A stretch of DNA of 64,000 bases, from assembly GCF_027052235.1 (NCBI RefSeq), contig NZ_JALUFF010000063.1, positions 18,044 to 82,043 of the forward strand. The letters are read 5' to 3'. Source of the DNA: Thermococcus sp. GTDB lineage: Archaea; Methanobacteriota_B; Thermococci; Thermococcales; Thermococcaceae. The position numbers were made by a program, and so were the translations under genes. Of this stretch, positions 37,967 through 47,448 are shown one piece after another (position 1 is the first letter of the stretch; every line of letters begins with the position of its first letter). The notes under the pieces were generated by a model, which saw only the letters and a list, made by a program, of their open reading frames with translations, made no database searches and had not been told where the DNA came from.

Positions 37967-39175
37967 ATGAAGGTCGGAGTTGTCTTCGGGATAAGCGAGC
38001 TTGCTGACGAGAGGGCCTTTGCCGGAAGGGTCTCCGAGTTCATAGAGGTTCTCTCCAGGGAGTTTGACGTCGTTGGGGGTTTCGTCCTCAAGGTCAGGGA
38101 AGACTTCAAGAGAACCAAGGAGGAGGTGAACTTCAACGAGGTCGATGCAATAGTGCTTTATCCCCTCACCGGTGGAACCGAGGGAGTTTTGAAGGAGTTC
38201 GCGGTCTTCAGGCGTCCCACCGTCGTCTTCGGCGACCCCTACAACAACTCCCTAGCTGCTGGAATAGAGATAAGGGAGTACCTCAGGGACAGGCTCGTTC
38301 CCTCAACCCTCGTGAAGGATTACGATGAGCTCAAGGCATCACTCCTCGCCTATGAAGACATGAAGGAGACCCTCGACAAGTTCCTCAAGGCGAGGATAGG
38401 ACTGATAGGCAGGGTCTCCCCCTGGCTTGTGAACGAGAGGTTTGAGATGCCCTACACCCACATAAGCCTCAAGAAGTTCTACGAATACTATGACAACGTT
38501 GGCGATGAGGAGGGCTGGGAAGCAGTTAGAGGAGTCGTCGAGAATGCCGAGGAAATCGTGGAGCCGGAGAGAGAGGCGCTCGTCAAGGCGGGGAGAATTT
38601 ACCTGGCCATAAGGAGAATTCTGGAGGACTACCGGCTGGAGGGATTCACAATAGGTTGCTTTGACCTGATAGGAAAGCTTGGAGCAACCCCCTGCCTGGC
38701 GCTGGCGATGTTCAACGCCGAGGGGATTCCAGCGGCATGTGAGGGGGAGCTCAACTCCCTGCTGGGAATGGTCGTGATCAGGAAGTTCTTCGGAAAGCCA
38801 GCCTTTATGGGAAACATCGCCGACTTTGGGGAGGACTACATAATCCTCGCCCACTGCACCGCTCCCCTTCTGTGGAGATACCGCCTGAGGAGCCACTTCG
38901 AGAGCGGACTCGGAGTGGGCGTTGAAGCCAAGCTCCCCACGGGTAAGGGAGCTCTCTTCAAAATAAGGGGTAGAAGAGCGGTTGTTGGGGGAGTTGAAGT
39001 CCAAGACAACGAGCACTCCGAGAACAGGTGCAGGACGCAGGTAGTTCTTAGGATAGAAGACGCCCCGGATTTCATAGACGGAACTCTGGGGAACCACCAC
39101 CTACTTGCTTACATCGACCCCGAGGAGCTGGCCGACCTGCTGAGCGAACTCGGCTTTGAGGTCATGCTCTACTGA
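37967..39175 (+). CDS. L-fucose isomerase-like protein
   Basis: A 402-residue soluble protein of the fucose/arabinose isomerase fold. The C-terminal half keeps acidic and histidine positions in motif order: ACEGEL (Glu), NIADFGED (Asp) and AHCTAP (His), as expected for the metal site, so a ketol-isomerase or related activity is possible. The N-terminal region (1-~150) looks like a Rossmann sugar-binding domain. Substrate unknown. Start ATG at 37967 behind GGTGGTCTG, with a TATA-like CTTATTTAGG ~40 bases upstream. Confidence 0.75.
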   Translation: MKVGVVFGISELADERAFAGRVSEFIEVLSREFDVVGGFVLKVREDFKRTKEEVNFNEVDAIVLYPLTGGTEGVLKEFAVFRRPTVVFGDPYNNSLAAGIEIREYLRDRLVPSTLVKDYDELKASLLAYEDMKETLDKFLKARIGLIGRVSPWLVNERFEMPYTHISLKKFYEYYDNVGDEEGWEAVRGVVENAEEIVEPEREALVKAGRIYLAIRRILEDYRLEGFTIGCFDLIGKLGATPCLALAMFNAEGIPAACEGELNSLLGMVVIRKFFGKPAFMGNIADFGEDYIILAHCTAPLLWRYRLRSHFESGLGVGVEAKLPTGKGALFKIRGRRAVVGGVEVQDNEHSENRCRTQVVLRIEDAPDFIDGTLGNHHLLAYIDPEELADLLSELGFEVMLY

Positions 39176-39181
39176 CCAAAT

Positions 39182-39191
39182 GGTTATAACC
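39182..39191 (+). promoter_or_regulatory. Promoter of the class III signal peptide (pilin-like) gene
   Basis: GGTTATAACC is a palindromic TATA-like element about 35 bases before the ATG at 39223, leaving a ~12-base leader. Confidence 0.45.
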
Positions 39192-39222
39192 CGAAACACT
39201 CATTTCATAACCGGGGATGAAG

Positions 39223-39393
39223 ATGAGGCGGGCCCAAGCCGCCGTTGAATACCTCTTTATGATAGCCCTCGCACTCGTGATGGTTCTTATTGCCATAAGA
39301 CTAGTCATGAGAACCGTGAAGACCGCAACTCAAACGATAAACCAAACTAGCGAAGAACTTATAGAAACCTTGCAAAACATGATGGAAGGGTAG
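39223..39393 (+). CDS. Pilin-like small protein with class III signal peptide (56 aa)
   Basis: Short protein beginning MRRAQAAVEYLFMIALALVMV: a positively charged start, a prepilin-peptidase site before the conserved Gln, the QxxxE motif (Q5, E9) and a hydrophobic helix, then a polar tail rich in Thr, Asn and Glu. This matches archaeal class III signal peptide proteins that assemble into pili or related surface filaments, though it is very short for a major pilin. The start at 39223 is chosen because GGGGATGAAG precedes it; the ATG at 39217 lies on that site. The stop abuts the convergent TRAP permease gene. Confidence 0.75.
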   Translation: MRRAQAAVEYLFMIALALVMVLIAIRLVMRTVKTATQTINQTSEELIETLQNMMEG

Positions 39394-41682
39394 TCAGGCG
39401 GGTGTTGCCCGCCGTCCCCCAACAAAATAGCCGGCCAAAAGAAGCACCAGCCCAAGGCCGACTATAACCACGTTCAGTGTCGCGGCCGCAAATGCCGTTA
39501 CTATGAGAGCTATTCTGTACACCTTGTTCAGGTGTCCCCTGAGCCAACCGGTAAAGCCCACTGAAAGCATGTAAAGAACCAGTATCGTAGCGCCGAGGTC
39601 GTATAACACTAGGCCAGCAGTGTGGAGGTTCCAGTGCTTAACTGTTATCAGAAACATCTCGGGATGTGTGAAGTAAATATAAGGCCCTATGTAACCAGCC
39701 ACAGCATAGCGGACGGCGTTGAGGGCTGTTTTCCAGAAGTCACCCCCGGCCAAGGCTGAACCTGCGTAGCTGGCGAGTGCGACTGGTGGGGTTATATCGG
39801 CCAGTATTCCGAAGTAGAAGACGAAGAAGTGGGCTGCCAAGAGAGCGATAACGGTCCCAAAGCCCGGAACAGGCTGGTCATAGGGAGCCAAGTTGCTTAC
39901 CGCCTGATAAATTGCAGGGGCCATGACAAGGGAGGTTATGATATAGTTTGCGGTTGTTGGAACCCCCATCCCAAGGATGAGGCTAAATACCATCGTCACC
40001 ACTAGGAGTAACCAGAGGTTTCCTCCGGTCAGGTCAGCCAAGCGATAACCCAGGGAATTCGCAAGTCCTGTTATCGTCAGGGAACCCTGAATCAAGCCCG
40101 CACTCGCAGCTGCCAGCATGACGGCGGTACTCGTCTTTCCTGCCTCAATCATCGATTCGTATGTTGCGGAGTACATCATTTTGCCATCCGAGGTCTTCGA
40201 TATTGCCCCGACTACGAGAGAGAACACTATCCCGAATATTCCCGTCATAAAGAGCAGGTTCTCCTTGCTCACCCCTATTGCTTGGTTGAGAGCTATGAAG
40301 AGCAGGAAGAGCAGACTTATGTAGAGCTTCTCGTTGAATGCAACGCCCTTTCTGACGAGGGCCAGCGCCACGAGTATGAGGGACAGACCAACCAGGGCCT
40401 GCCAGCCGTAGCCGAGGAACATAAGTGTAGTCCCTATGAGAACCGTTGCCACGTAGAGTGCCTCATTACCACTTATCTCATCCTTTGAGACCCACGCAAC
40501 CCATATTGCCACGCCAAGCGAGGATATTGCCGATATGTGGGCTGGGATTCCCCAGACGAGGGCAACCGTTATGACGACTATTGGAAGGAGAATGTAGCTC
40601 TTCCTTATGAAGTAGCCAAGCGGTTTAAAGTGCTCCCTTGGCATTCCTTTAAGTCCAAGTCTTTTGGTTTCCCTGTCTATAAAGAGATAGACGCCGGAGT
40701 AGTAGACCAAGGCGGGTATTACCGCCGCTATTATTATTTTATTATATGGTATCCCCAAGAACTCGGCCATTATGAAGGCGGCTGCACCCATTATCGGGGG
40801 CATCAGCTGACCTCCGGTTGAGGCAACCGGTTCAACGGCACCGGCAATCTCCGGAGGATAACCGGCCCTTTTCATGAGGGGTATCGTGAACGTTCCCGTT
40901 GTTAGGACGTTTGCCACACTCGAACCGCTGACGGTCCCCATTAAACCGCTGGCTATAACAGCAGCCTTTGCCGGCCCCCCGGGCCTTGAGCCGAAAAGGG
41001 TTATCATGAACTCGGTTATATAGTCGCTTATACCAATCTTAAGAAGGAACGCCCCGAAGAAGATGAAAGCGAAGACGTATATCGTCATGACGTAGAGGGG
41101 CGTTGCGAAGATGCCCTCACTCGCCAGATACATATGTTCAGAGAACATCGTCCAATTAAAGCCCGTGTTCCATACAGCGTAGCCCAAAAAGACAAGAACG
41201 ACAACGGGCAGAACCCAGCCAATAACCCTCCTCGTCCCCTCAAGAACGACTATTATTGCAAGAATTGCAAAGAAAACGTCCCTGGGATAGACCGTTGCAT
41301 TCTCCGCGTAGCTGGGATACCTAAAGAACAAATAGAACATCGTGAGCAGGCTGAGGAAGATGAAAGTGTAGTCGAGCAGACCAACGTTCTTAAAGCGCTC
41401 GGTCTTCCTGAAGGGGTAGAGCATAAAAGCTATTATGAGGATCATGGCCAGAACAAAGGCCTCCCCCTGCTGACTCTGAAGTGTGTAAAGAAGGAAGTGG
41501 AGCTTTATTCCGAGTCTTGAGAGCATGTCATAGAGGGCACCGTTGAAATTGAAGATGAACAGGATTTCGTATATTCCAATGAGAACCGCCGCCACCGTTA
41601 CTACCCTCTCAAGGCTGGGGGGCAACTTCCTCGTTCTGCTTATCACTTCCTCCAGTTTTTCAACATCCGTAGGGTTTTCCAT
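39394..41682 (-). CDS. TRAP transporter permease, fused DctQ-DctM type (TAXI system)
   Basis: A 762-residue integral membrane protein with about 16-18 TM segments: an N-terminal small-permease part and a large DctM-like part containing GLMGTVSGSSVANVLTTGTFTIP and the repeat GMGVPTTANYIITSLVMAPA. Moves an organic anion such as a dicarboxylate or amino acid together with sodium ions, driven by the TAXI binding protein. The start MENPTDVEKLEEV is five codons inside the longest frame, behind GGGAGGTGTTAGA. Third gene of a TAXI-DUF1850-permease operon. Confidence 0.93.
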   Translation of the reverse strand: MENPTDVEKLEEVISRTRKLPPSLERVVTVAAVLIGIYEILFIFNFNGALYDMLSRLGIKLHFLLYTLQSQQGEAFVLAMILIIAFMLYPFRKTERFKNVGLLDYTFIFLSLLTMFYLFFRYPSYAENATVYPRDVFFAILAIIVVLEGTRRVIGWVLPVVVLVFLGYAVWNTGFNWTMFSEHMYLASEGIFATPLYVMTIYVFAFIFFGAFLLKIGISDYITEFMITLFGSRPGGPAKAAVIASGLMGTVSGSSVANVLTTGTFTIPLMKRAGYPPEIAGAVEPVASTGGQLMPPIMGAAAFIMAEFLGIPYNKIIIAAVIPALVYYSGVYLFIDRETKRLGLKGMPREHFKPLGYFIRKSYILLPIVVITVALVWGIPAHISAISSLGVAIWVAWVSKDEISGNEALYVATVLIGTTLMFLGYGWQALVGLSLILVALALVRKGVAFNEKLYISLLFLLFIALNQAIGVSKENLLFMTGIFGIVFSLVVGAISKTSDGKMMYSATYESMIEAGKTSTAVMLAAASAGLIQGSLTITGLANSLGYRLADLTGGNLWLLLVVTMVFSLILGMGVPTTANYIITSLVMAPAIYQAVSNLAPYDQPVPGFGTVIALLAAHFFVFYFGILADITPPVALASYAGSALAGGDFWKTALNAVRYAVAGYIGPYIYFTHPEMFLITVKHWNLHTAGLVLYDLGATILVLYMLSVGFTGWLRGHLNKVYRIALIVTAFAAATLNVVIVGLGLVLLLAGYFVGGRRATPA

Positions 41683-41683
41683 T

Positions 41684-42133
41684 CTAACACCTCCCAATCA
41701 GTACAAGGATTACAGGACAGGTTTTAATTTTAAGGTGAACTAAACCGGGAGTTCTGGGCACTATCACGGTCTCATTGTCCACTATAATCTCAGGCCGATT
41801 GAAGGGTATAAACCAGTAATCGAGGCTGTCACCCAGGGGCTGGTCTATTTTTTTGTAATAATACCCGTCCTTCAGACCCTGGATGTCCTCGGGGAGACCG
41901 GCTCCGAAATCTCCCCAGAGCATCTCTCGAACGAACATTCCCCTTCTGTTAGCCTCTATTATTTCAATCACCTCACTGTGCTCAACGCTGTGATTGTACT
42001 GGATTCTGAGCCATTTATCACCCAATATGAAGACCTGGGAATGGCCAGACTGACTTATTACAAGTGATTTAAGGGGAAAACCCATTAGAAGCAGAAGAAT
42101 GAAAAGAAAGAGGGCCTTTCTCAAGGCCTTCAC
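41684..42133 (-). CDS. DUF1850 protein, accessory of TAXI TRAP transporter
   Basis: A 149-residue protein with an N-terminal signal or anchor (KALFLFILLLLMGFPL) and the DUF1850 segment WLRIQYNHSVEHSEVIEIIEA. DUF1850 genes regularly sit between the TAXI binding protein and fused permease, as here, but their role is unknown. Start overlaps the TAXI stop by four bases and it ends one base before the permease. Confidence 0.88.
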   Translation of the reverse strand: MKALRKALFLFILLLLMGFPLKSLVISQSGHSQVFILGDKWLRIQYNHSVEHSEVIEIIEANRRGMFVREMLWGDFGAGLPEDIQGLKDGYYYKKIDQPLGDSLDYWFIPFNRPEIIVDNETVIVPRTPGLVHLKIKTCPVILVLIGRC

Positions 42134-43158
42134 CCGCTGGGTGGTTTAATCTTGTCGGGCACGCTGAGACCCTTCTCCTTGTAGTACTTGTAAGCCCCTG
42201 GGTGAAGCGGTATGCTCATACCGTCGAGGGCTGTCTTGAGGCTTATGAAGCGGGCCTTCTGGTGAACGGCCCTGAGGGCCTCAACGTTGTCGAAGAGAAC
42301 CTTGGTCATCTCGTAAACCACGTCCTCCGGAAGGTCAGCGCTCGCCACGAGGATTGCCTTAACGGCAAGAGTGGGGGTGTCCTCGGTCATTCCCTTGTAG
42401 GTGTCCTTCGGGAGGACCTGGCGGACGTAGAATATGTATCCCTCGTTCTTGAGCTTATTGAGTATGTCGTCCGGAATCGGAAGAACCCTAACTGGGGTTG
42501 TAACTGCTATCTGGGTAATTGCGGGGGTTGGGGCGCCTGAAACTATAACGGCAGCGTCAATCTGGCCGAGCTTAAGAGCCTGAGCGGCCTGGCTGAACTT
42601 CTGGTTGACCTTCTGTATCTTGTCCCATACACCGGCAGCCTTAAGTATCTGCTCGGCTGCAACGGCGGTTCCACTTCCAGGAGCACCGATGGCAACCTTC
42701 TTACCAGCAAGGTCCTGGAGGGTCTTTATATCACTGTCAGCCCTAACGACGAACTGAACGGTCTCGGGGTAGAGAGCGGCGACACCGCGGAGCTTCTTTA
42801 TCGGGCTACCCTGGAACATGTAGAGACCGTTGTAGGCGTAGTATGCAACATCGTTCTGCATTATAGCCGCCTGCGCGTTCCCATCACCGATTGCCTTGGC
42901 GTTCGAGACACTGGCACCGCTTGTAACAGCTTTGGCCTTAATTCCAGCCTTATTGAGGAGTTCCGCGTACTTTGAACCGAGCGGGTAGTAAACTCCGCTG
43001 GTACCTCCGGTGTATATTGTTATGGTTCCGGTATAGCTAACACCGGAACTGGAGCTCTTAGTGGCGGTTGAAGTCCCGCCCTGACTTCCAACACAGCCGG
43101 CCACGAAGACCGACAGGAAGAGCACCGCCACAAGGGCGATGGCACTCAGTTTCTTCAT
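42130..43158 (-). CDS. TAXI family TRAP transporter solute-binding lipoprotein
   Basis: Extracellular substrate-binding subunit, 342 residues. The lipobox VFVAGC gives Cys22 as the lipidation site, followed by a Gly/Ser/Thr-rich linker and the TAXI signature TIYTGGTSGVYYPLGSKYAELL. Related proteins bind glutamate, glutamine or other organic acids; the ligand here is unknown. Start MKKLSAIALV is three codons inside the longest frame and follows GGAGGTGTTTGA. First gene of the operon, under a palindrome-containing promoter. Confidence 0.93.
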   Translation of the reverse strand: MKKLSAIALVAVLFLSVFVAGCVGSQGGTSTATKSSSSGVSYTGTITIYTGGTSGVYYPLGSKYAELLNKAGIKAKAVTSGASVSNAKAIGDGNAQAAIMQNDVAYYAYNGLYMFQGSPIKKLRGVAALYPETVQFVVRADSDIKTLQDLAGKKVAIGAPGSGTAVAAEQILKAAGVWDKIQKVNQKFSQAAQALKLGQIDAAVIVSGAPTPAITQIAVTTPVRVLPIPDDILNKLKNEGYIFYVRQVLPKDTYKGMTEDTPTLAVKAILVASADLPEDVVYEMTKVLFDNVEALRAVHQKARFISLKTALDGMSIPLHPGAYKYYKEKGLSVPDKIKPPSG

Positions 43159-43192
43159 ATCAAACACCTCCGCTTGATGGACAACAATGGCT

Positions 43193-43239
43193 ATATGGCC
43201 ATATCAGGATATTAGGGAACTTTCTTTTTTAAATAGTTT
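43193..43239 (-). promoter_or_regulatory. Promoter and candidate operator of the TRAP operon
   Basis: The minus-strand TATA box is ACTATTTAAAAAAG (about 43226-43238). The perfect 12-base palindrome ATATGGCCATAT (43193-43204) lies where transcription should start, a typical repressor position. Confidence 0.5.
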
Positions 43240-43320
43240 TTGTTACAAGCCTGAAAAACTTTCTGGGATTAGCGGATCATGTTTGTGACAATTTCGATGA
43301 TTATTTTACATAATTGTAAC
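43240..43320. promoter_or_regulatory. Repeated TTGTNACAA elements between the TRAP operon and dtdA
   Basis: TTGTTACAA at 43240-43248 and TTGTGACAA at 43283-43291 are near-identical dyads 43 bases apart, with a half-site TTGTAAC at 43314-43320. They lie upstream of the TRAP TATA box and may bind an activator or repressor of either divergent gene. Confidence 0.4.
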
Positions 43321-43387
43321 CATCTGAAAATCAATAGAGAAGCCGAATGCTTTATAATTCGAGCCCCAACTGGATGTGGTGCTGTTG

Positions 43388-44206
43388 ATGAAGGTGATAA
43401 TGACAACCAAAGTTGACAAGGCCTCGATGAACATCATGGAAAAGCTCGTGGAGAACTTCGGCTTTACCGAGACCGAGTTAACCTTTGATGGAAACCCGGT
43501 TTACAGGAAGGCGGACACCCTAATCCTCACGACCAACGGAGAGATGATATACTACGACGGACTTGACAAGTCAATAGAGAAACAGCTCAAGGTAAGGCCC
43601 GAGATAATAGCCTTCGCCTCAAGGCACTCAAGCAAGCAAAAGCTTCCAGCCCTAACAACCCACGTTACCGGGAACTGGGGGAAAGCCATGTACGGAGGGA
43701 AGGATGGGAGTTTAGCCATCGCAGAGCCAAACGCGATGAAGCTGGCCCTGCTCAAGATGAACGAGCTCAACGACCTCGGCTGGACGGTCTGCTATGAGGC
43801 AACCCACCACGGCCCGAGCGAGCTTTCTGTCCCAAGCTTTTTCATAGAGATAGGCTCAAGCGAGGAGGAATGGGTAAACGACAGGGCGGGAGAGATAATA
43901 GCAGAGACAATAATGTATGTTCTCAAAAACTACGAGAGGGCCAGCTTCAAGGTCGCGGTCGGGATAGGTGGCGGACATTACGCACCCAAGCAGACCAAGA
44001 GGGCGCTGGAGGGCGACTTCGCCTTCGGCCACATCGCGCCAAAGTACGCCCATCCAGTTTCACGGGAAATGCTCCTGAAAGCCATTGAGAGGAGCTCTAG
44101 GAGGGTTGAGGTGATATACGTTGACTGGAAGGGCAGCAGGGGGGAGACGAGACAGCTCGCGAGAAAACTTGCCGAGGAACTCGGCCTTGAGTTCATCAGA
44201 GATTGA
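43388..44206 (+). CDS. dtdA: D-aminoacyl-tRNA deacylase (archaeal DTD2 type)
   Basis: Removes D-amino acids from mischarged tRNAs. The 272-residue archaeal/plant DTD2 (GEK1) family is marked by [40 protein letters not shown] and [10 protein letters not shown], all containing conserved histidines. Start [13 protein letters not shown] is chosen four codons inside the longest frame; a TATA box TTTATAATTC at 43351 leaves a very short leader. Confidence 0.95.
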   Translation: MKVIMTTKVDKASMNIMEKLVENFGFTETELTFDGNPVYRKADTLILTTNGEMIYYDGLDKSIEKQLKVRPEIIAFASRHSSKQKLPALTTHVTGNWGKAMYGGKDGSLAIAEPNAMKLALLKMNELNDLGWTVCYEATHHGPSELSVPSFFIEIGSSEEEWVNDRAGEIIAETIMYVLKNYERASFKVAVGIGGGHYAPKQTKRALEGDFAFGHIAPKYAHPVSREMLLKAIERSSRRVEVIYVDWKGSRGETRQLARKLAEELGLEFIRD

Positions 44207-44260
44207 AGCGAAAGCTTTAAAGAGAGAGCCCGGCATTTTAAATCAGTTTCGGGTTAGCTA

Positions 44261-44271
44261 AGTTTATATAC
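44261..44271 (+). promoter_or_regulatory. Promoter of the ftsZ-secE-spt5-L11 operon
   Basis: AGTTTATATAC is a near-consensus TATA box about 55 bases before the ftsZ start, preceded by purine-rich BRE-like sequence. Confidence 0.6.
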
Positions 44272-44321
44272 CACTTCCAGCAAACCACAAAGGGTGTTAA
44301 ACTCCCCGGAGGGTGAAAAAG

Positions 44322-45443
44322 ATGCTGAAGCTGATTGAAGATGCCATAGAGAGGACCTCCGCTACCCCCTCCAAGGTTCCGGAGGTAGCCCCGCAGTCGG
44401 ATATCGACGAGGAGCTCAGAAGGCTCCTCGAACAAATACAGGCCAAGATATACGTCGTTGGTGTTGGCGGTGCCGGCTGTAACACCGTTAACAGGATGAT
44501 GCAGGTCGGAATAGAGGGGGCTAAGATAATAGCCGTGAACACCGATGCCCAAGACCTGCTCAAAATAAAGGCTCACCAGAAGATACTCATCGGCAAGGAA
44601 CTCACCAGAGGACTTGGAGCAGGAAACAACCCGAAGATGGGCGAAGAGGCGGCGAGGGAAAGCGAGAGAGAGATAAGGGAGGCCCTCGAAGGGGCCGACA
44701 TGGTCTTCATAACCTGCGGTCTCGGCGGTGGAACCGGAACTGGCGCCGCACCCGTTGTGGCCGAGATAGCCAAGAAGATGGGAGCACTTACCGTTGCAGT
44801 CGTGACACTTCCGTTTACGGTCGAGGGGATAAGGCGCATCAAGAACGCTGAGTACGGCCTTGAGAAACTCAGGAAGAACACGGACACCGTCATAGTCATC
44901 CCAAACGACAAGCTGATGGAAGTGGCTCCCAACCTTCCGATACACATGGCCTTTAAGGTCGCCGACGAGATACTCGTTCAGGCAGTCAAGGGCATAACAG
45001 AGCTCATCACCAAGCCCGGTCTCGTCAACCTCGACTTCAACGACGTCCGTGCGGTTATGAAGGACGGCGGTGTTGCGATGATCGGCATAGGCGAGAGCGA
45101 CAGCGAGAAGAGAGCCCTCGAAGCTGCTCAGCAGGCCCTGAACAGTCCCCTTCTCGACGTTGACATCAGCGGTGCAAAAGGAGCACTCATAAGCATCAGC
45201 GGAAGCGACGTCAAGCTTGAGGAGGCCCAGCAGATAATAGAGCTGGTCACCAGCAAGCTCGATCCGGAGGCCCAGGTCATCTGGGGCGTCCAGCTTGATG
45301 AGGAACTCGGCAAGATGATAAGGATTCTCCTCGTCGTCACGGGCGTCAGCTCGCCCTATGCAGTTGTTGAGGAGGAGGAAACTACCTCATACTTTGGTGA
45401 GGAGGAAAAGAAAACCATAAAGCTCGACCTCGAAGAGCTCTGA
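44322..45443 (+). CDS. ftsZ: Cell division protein FtsZ
   Basis: Tubulin-like GTPase forming the division ring; 373 residues. N-terminal [13 protein letters not shown], the tubulin signature [16 protein letters not shown] and the synergy-loop [15 protein letters not shown] are intact. The archaeal N-terminal extension of ~40 residues precedes the GTPase. Start ATG at 44322 behind GGAGGGTGAAAAAG. Followed by SecE and Spt5, a common euryarchaeal order. Confidence 0.97.
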   Translation: MLKLIEDAIERTSATPSKVPEVAPQSDIDEELRRLLEQIQAKIYVVGVGGAGCNTVNRMMQVGIEGAKIIAVNTDAQDLLKIKAHQKILIGKELTRGLGAGNNPKMGEEAARESEREIREALEGADMVFITCGLGGGTGTGAAPVVAEIAKKMGALTVAVVTLPFTVEGIRRIKNAEYGLEKLRKNTDTVIVIPNDKLMEVAPNLPIHMAFKVADEILVQAVKGITELITKPGLVNLDFNDVRAVMKDGGVAMIGIGESDSEKRALEAAQQALNSPLLDVDISGAKGALISISGSDVKLEEAQQIIELVTSKLDPEAQVIWGVQLDEELGKMIRILLVVTGVSSPYAVVEEEETTSYFGEEEKKTIKLDLEEL

Positions 45444-45462
45444 ATCTGCAGGGGGGTAAAAA

Positions 45463-45648
45463 ATGGCCGGTACTGTAGAGAAGCTCAGAAGCTTCATGGC
45501 AGAGTCCAAGAGGGTTCTCCTCGTTACCCGAAAGCCCGGGATGAAGGAGTTTAAAATGGCCGTTAAGATAACGGGCATAGGGATGATTCTAATAGGAACG
45601 ATCGGGATGATAATCCGCATAATAGGCTACCTGGTCACCGGCTCATGA
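45463..45648 (+). CDS. secE: Protein translocase subunit SecE (Sec61 gamma)
   Basis: A 61-residue single-span membrane protein that clamps SecY. Amphipathic cytoplasmic helix ([24 protein letters not shown]) followed by the TM segment [23 protein letters not shown] follows GGGGGGTAAAAA. The stop overlaps the spt5 region by four bases if the longer spt5 start is used. Confidence 0.94.
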   Translation: MAGTVEKLRSFMAESKRVLLVTRKPGMKEFKMAVKITGIGMILIGTIGMIIRIIGYLVTGS

Positions 45649-45659
45649 GGGGATCGGCC

Positions 45660-46118
45660 ATGGCAGAGGGCAAAATATTCACAGTCAACGTCACCGTAGG
45701 CCAGGAGATTACGACGGCAAACCTGATATACAGCAAGGTCAAGACCTACAACCTTCCCGTATACGCGATACTCGCACCGAGCAAAGTCAGGGGGTACATC
45801 TTCGTCGAGGCCCCGAACAAGAGCGCCGTTGACGAGGCCATAAGGGGGATAAGGCACGCGAAGCGCGTCCTCCCCGGGGAGATACCCTTCAGCGAAATAG
45901 AGCACTTCCTAGAGGAGAAACCTGCCGTGAGTGGCTTCGAACCGGGCGACATCGTTGAGCTAATTGCCGGGCCCTTCAAGGGCGAAAAGGCCAAAGTTGT
46001 TAGGGTTGATGAAGGTAAGGACGAGATAGTCGTCGAGCTCATAGGTTCTGTCGTCCCAATACCAGTTACGGTGAGGGGCGAATACGTTAGACTTATAAGC
46101 AAACGCCAAAAGGAGTGA
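45660..46118 (+). CDS. spt5: Transcription elongation factor Spt5 (NusG-like)
   Basis: Elongation factor that pairs with Spt4 and binds the polymerase clamp. The 152 residues have the NGN domain ([20 protein letters not shown] ... [12 protein letters not shown]) and a C-terminal KOW domain ([24 protein letters not shown]). I chose ATG at 45660, matching family N-termini; an upstream ATG at 45645 overlapping secE would add five residues. Confidence 0.95.
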   Translation: MAEGKIFTVNVTVGQEITTANLIYSKVKTYNLPVYAILAPSKVRGYIFVEAPNKSAVDEAIRGIRHAKRVLPGEIPFSEIEHFLEEKPAVSGFEPGDIVELIAGPFKGEKAKVVRVDEGKDEIVVELIGSVVPIPVTVRGEYVRLISKRQKE

Positions 46119-46148
46119 CGGCTGAGACAAACTCAAGGGGTGAGATGA

Positions 46149-46640
46149 ATGCCGCAGGTAGTTGAAGTTCTCGTTGAGGGTGGAAAAGCAACACCCGGAC
46201 CGCCACTCGGTCCGGCAATCGGTCCGCTCGGACTCAACGTCAAGCAGGTCGTTGACGAAATAAACAAAGCCACCAAAGAGTTCGAGGGAATGCAGGTTCC
46301 CGTCAAGGTCATCGTCGAGGATCCAAAGAAGAAGACCTTCAGGATCGAGGTGGGAATACCGCCAACGAGCCAGCTCATCAAGAAGGAACTCGGCATTCCC
46401 AAAGGTTCAAGCGAGCCAGTGCACAGTCCCGTGGGGAACCTCACCATGGAGCAGGTCATCAAGATAGCGAAGATGAAGATCGACCAGATGCTCTCACCAA
46501 CGCTCAAAGCCGCAGCCAAAGAGGTCATGGGAACCGCTTTGAGCATGGGAGTCACGATAGAGGGCAAAGACCCCAGGGAAGTTCAGAGAGAGGTCGACGA
46601 GGGCCTCTACGACGAGCTTTTTGAAAAAGCCGAGGAGTAA
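46149..46640 (+). CDS. rpl11: 50S ribosomal protein L11
   Basis: GTPase-centre LSU protein, 163 residues; [34 protein letters not shown] and the C-terminal RNA-binding domain are present. ATG follows GGGGTGAGATGA. Confidence 0.97.
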   Translation: MPQVVEVLVEGGKATPGPPLGPAIGPLGLNVKQVVDEINKATKEFEGMQVPVKVIVEDPKKKTFRIEVGIPPTSQLIKKELGIPKGSSEPVHSPVGNLTMEQVIKIAKMKIDQMLSPTLKAAAKEVMGTALSMGVTIEGKDPREVQREVDEGLYDELFEKAEE

Positions 46641-46792
46641 GGGAAAACTTTAAAAATCTCCCCACAGGTGTGAGAACGATAGCCCTCAATCCGGCTTTGC
46701 CGGCGGGGTGGGGTCTTATCCCCAACCCTCAACTTTGAGGGTCGCCGTGTTTGACTTTTGGATTAAATCAACAAATAAGAGGAGGGCTGTAA
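46641..46792 (+). promoter_or_regulatory. Promoter and structured leader of the L1-L10-L12 operon
   Basis: A TATA box ACTTTAAAAA (46647-46656) starts an own promoter inside the L11-L1 gap. The ~115-base leader can form three consecutive hairpins: CCGGC/GCCGG with a TTT loop near 46691-46703, a G-rich stem GGGG/CCCC near 46707-46727, and ACCCTCA/TGAGGGT near 46725-46743. L1 represses its own operon in methanogens by binding mRNA, so this leader is a natural candidate for an L1-binding site; the role is inferred. Confidence 0.5.
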
Positions 46793-47443
46793 ATGGCCTT
46801 CGACAGGCAGAAACTCGTGGAAGCGGTGAAGGAGGCGAAGGCCCGGGCTAAGCCGCGCAACTTCACACAGACCGTCGAGATAGCAGTCAACCTCAAGGAT
46901 ATAGACCTCCGCAAGCCGGAGAACAGGTTCAAGCTTGAGGTTGTGCTGCCCCACGGTCGTGGGAAGGAACCAAAGATCGCGGTCATCGCTGATGGTGCCG
47001 TTGCCGAGGCGGCTAAAAAGCTCGGGCTTGATGTGATTAGTGGAGAGGAACTTGAGGAGCTCGCCAAGAACCCAAGACAGGCGAGAAAGCTGGCGAAGCG
47101 TTACGACTTCTTCATAGCGGCAGCTCCATTGATGCCAAAGATTGGTAGGTACCTCGGTAGGTACCTCGGTCCCAGGAACAAGATGCCAGTGGTTGTCCCG
47201 CCGACGATGACGAACCTTGAACCCATAGTTAACAAGCTCAAGAAAACCGTCAGGATACAGCTCAAGAACAACCCGGTGGTTCACGCGAGAATAGGCACTG
47301 AAGATATGGACGACGAGAAGCTCGCCGAAAACGCCGAGGCAGTACTCAACGCTATCATAAACAAGCTTGAGCGCGGTGAGAACCAGGTGAAGTCAGTGTA
47401 CATCAAGACGACGATGGGCCCGGCCGTGAAGGTTGAGAGGTGA
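46793..47443 (+). CDS. rpl1: 50S ribosomal protein L1
   Basis: L1-stalk protein, 216 residues: [44 protein letters not shown] and [17 protein letters not shown] are diagnostic. Dual role as ribosomal protein and probable translational repressor of its operon. ATG follows GAGGAGGGCTGTAA. Confidence 0.97.
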   Translation: MAFDRQKLVEAVKEAKARAKPRNFTQTVEIAVNLKDIDLRKPENRFKLEVVLPHGRGKEPKIAVIADGAVAEAAKKLGLDVISGEELEELAKNPRQARKLAKRYDFFIAAAPLMPKIGRYLGRYLGPRNKMPVVVPPTMTNLEPIVNKLKKTVRIQLKNNPVVHARIGTEDMDDEKLAENAEAVLNAIINKLERGENQVKSVYIKTTMGPAVKVER

Positions 47444-47448
47444 GGGAG

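Noticed and set aside
38339..39100. 253-codon open frame on the minus strand opposite the fucose-isomerase-like gene
   Set aside because: No start signal and no plausible domain; the plus-strand gene has conserved motifs and promoter.
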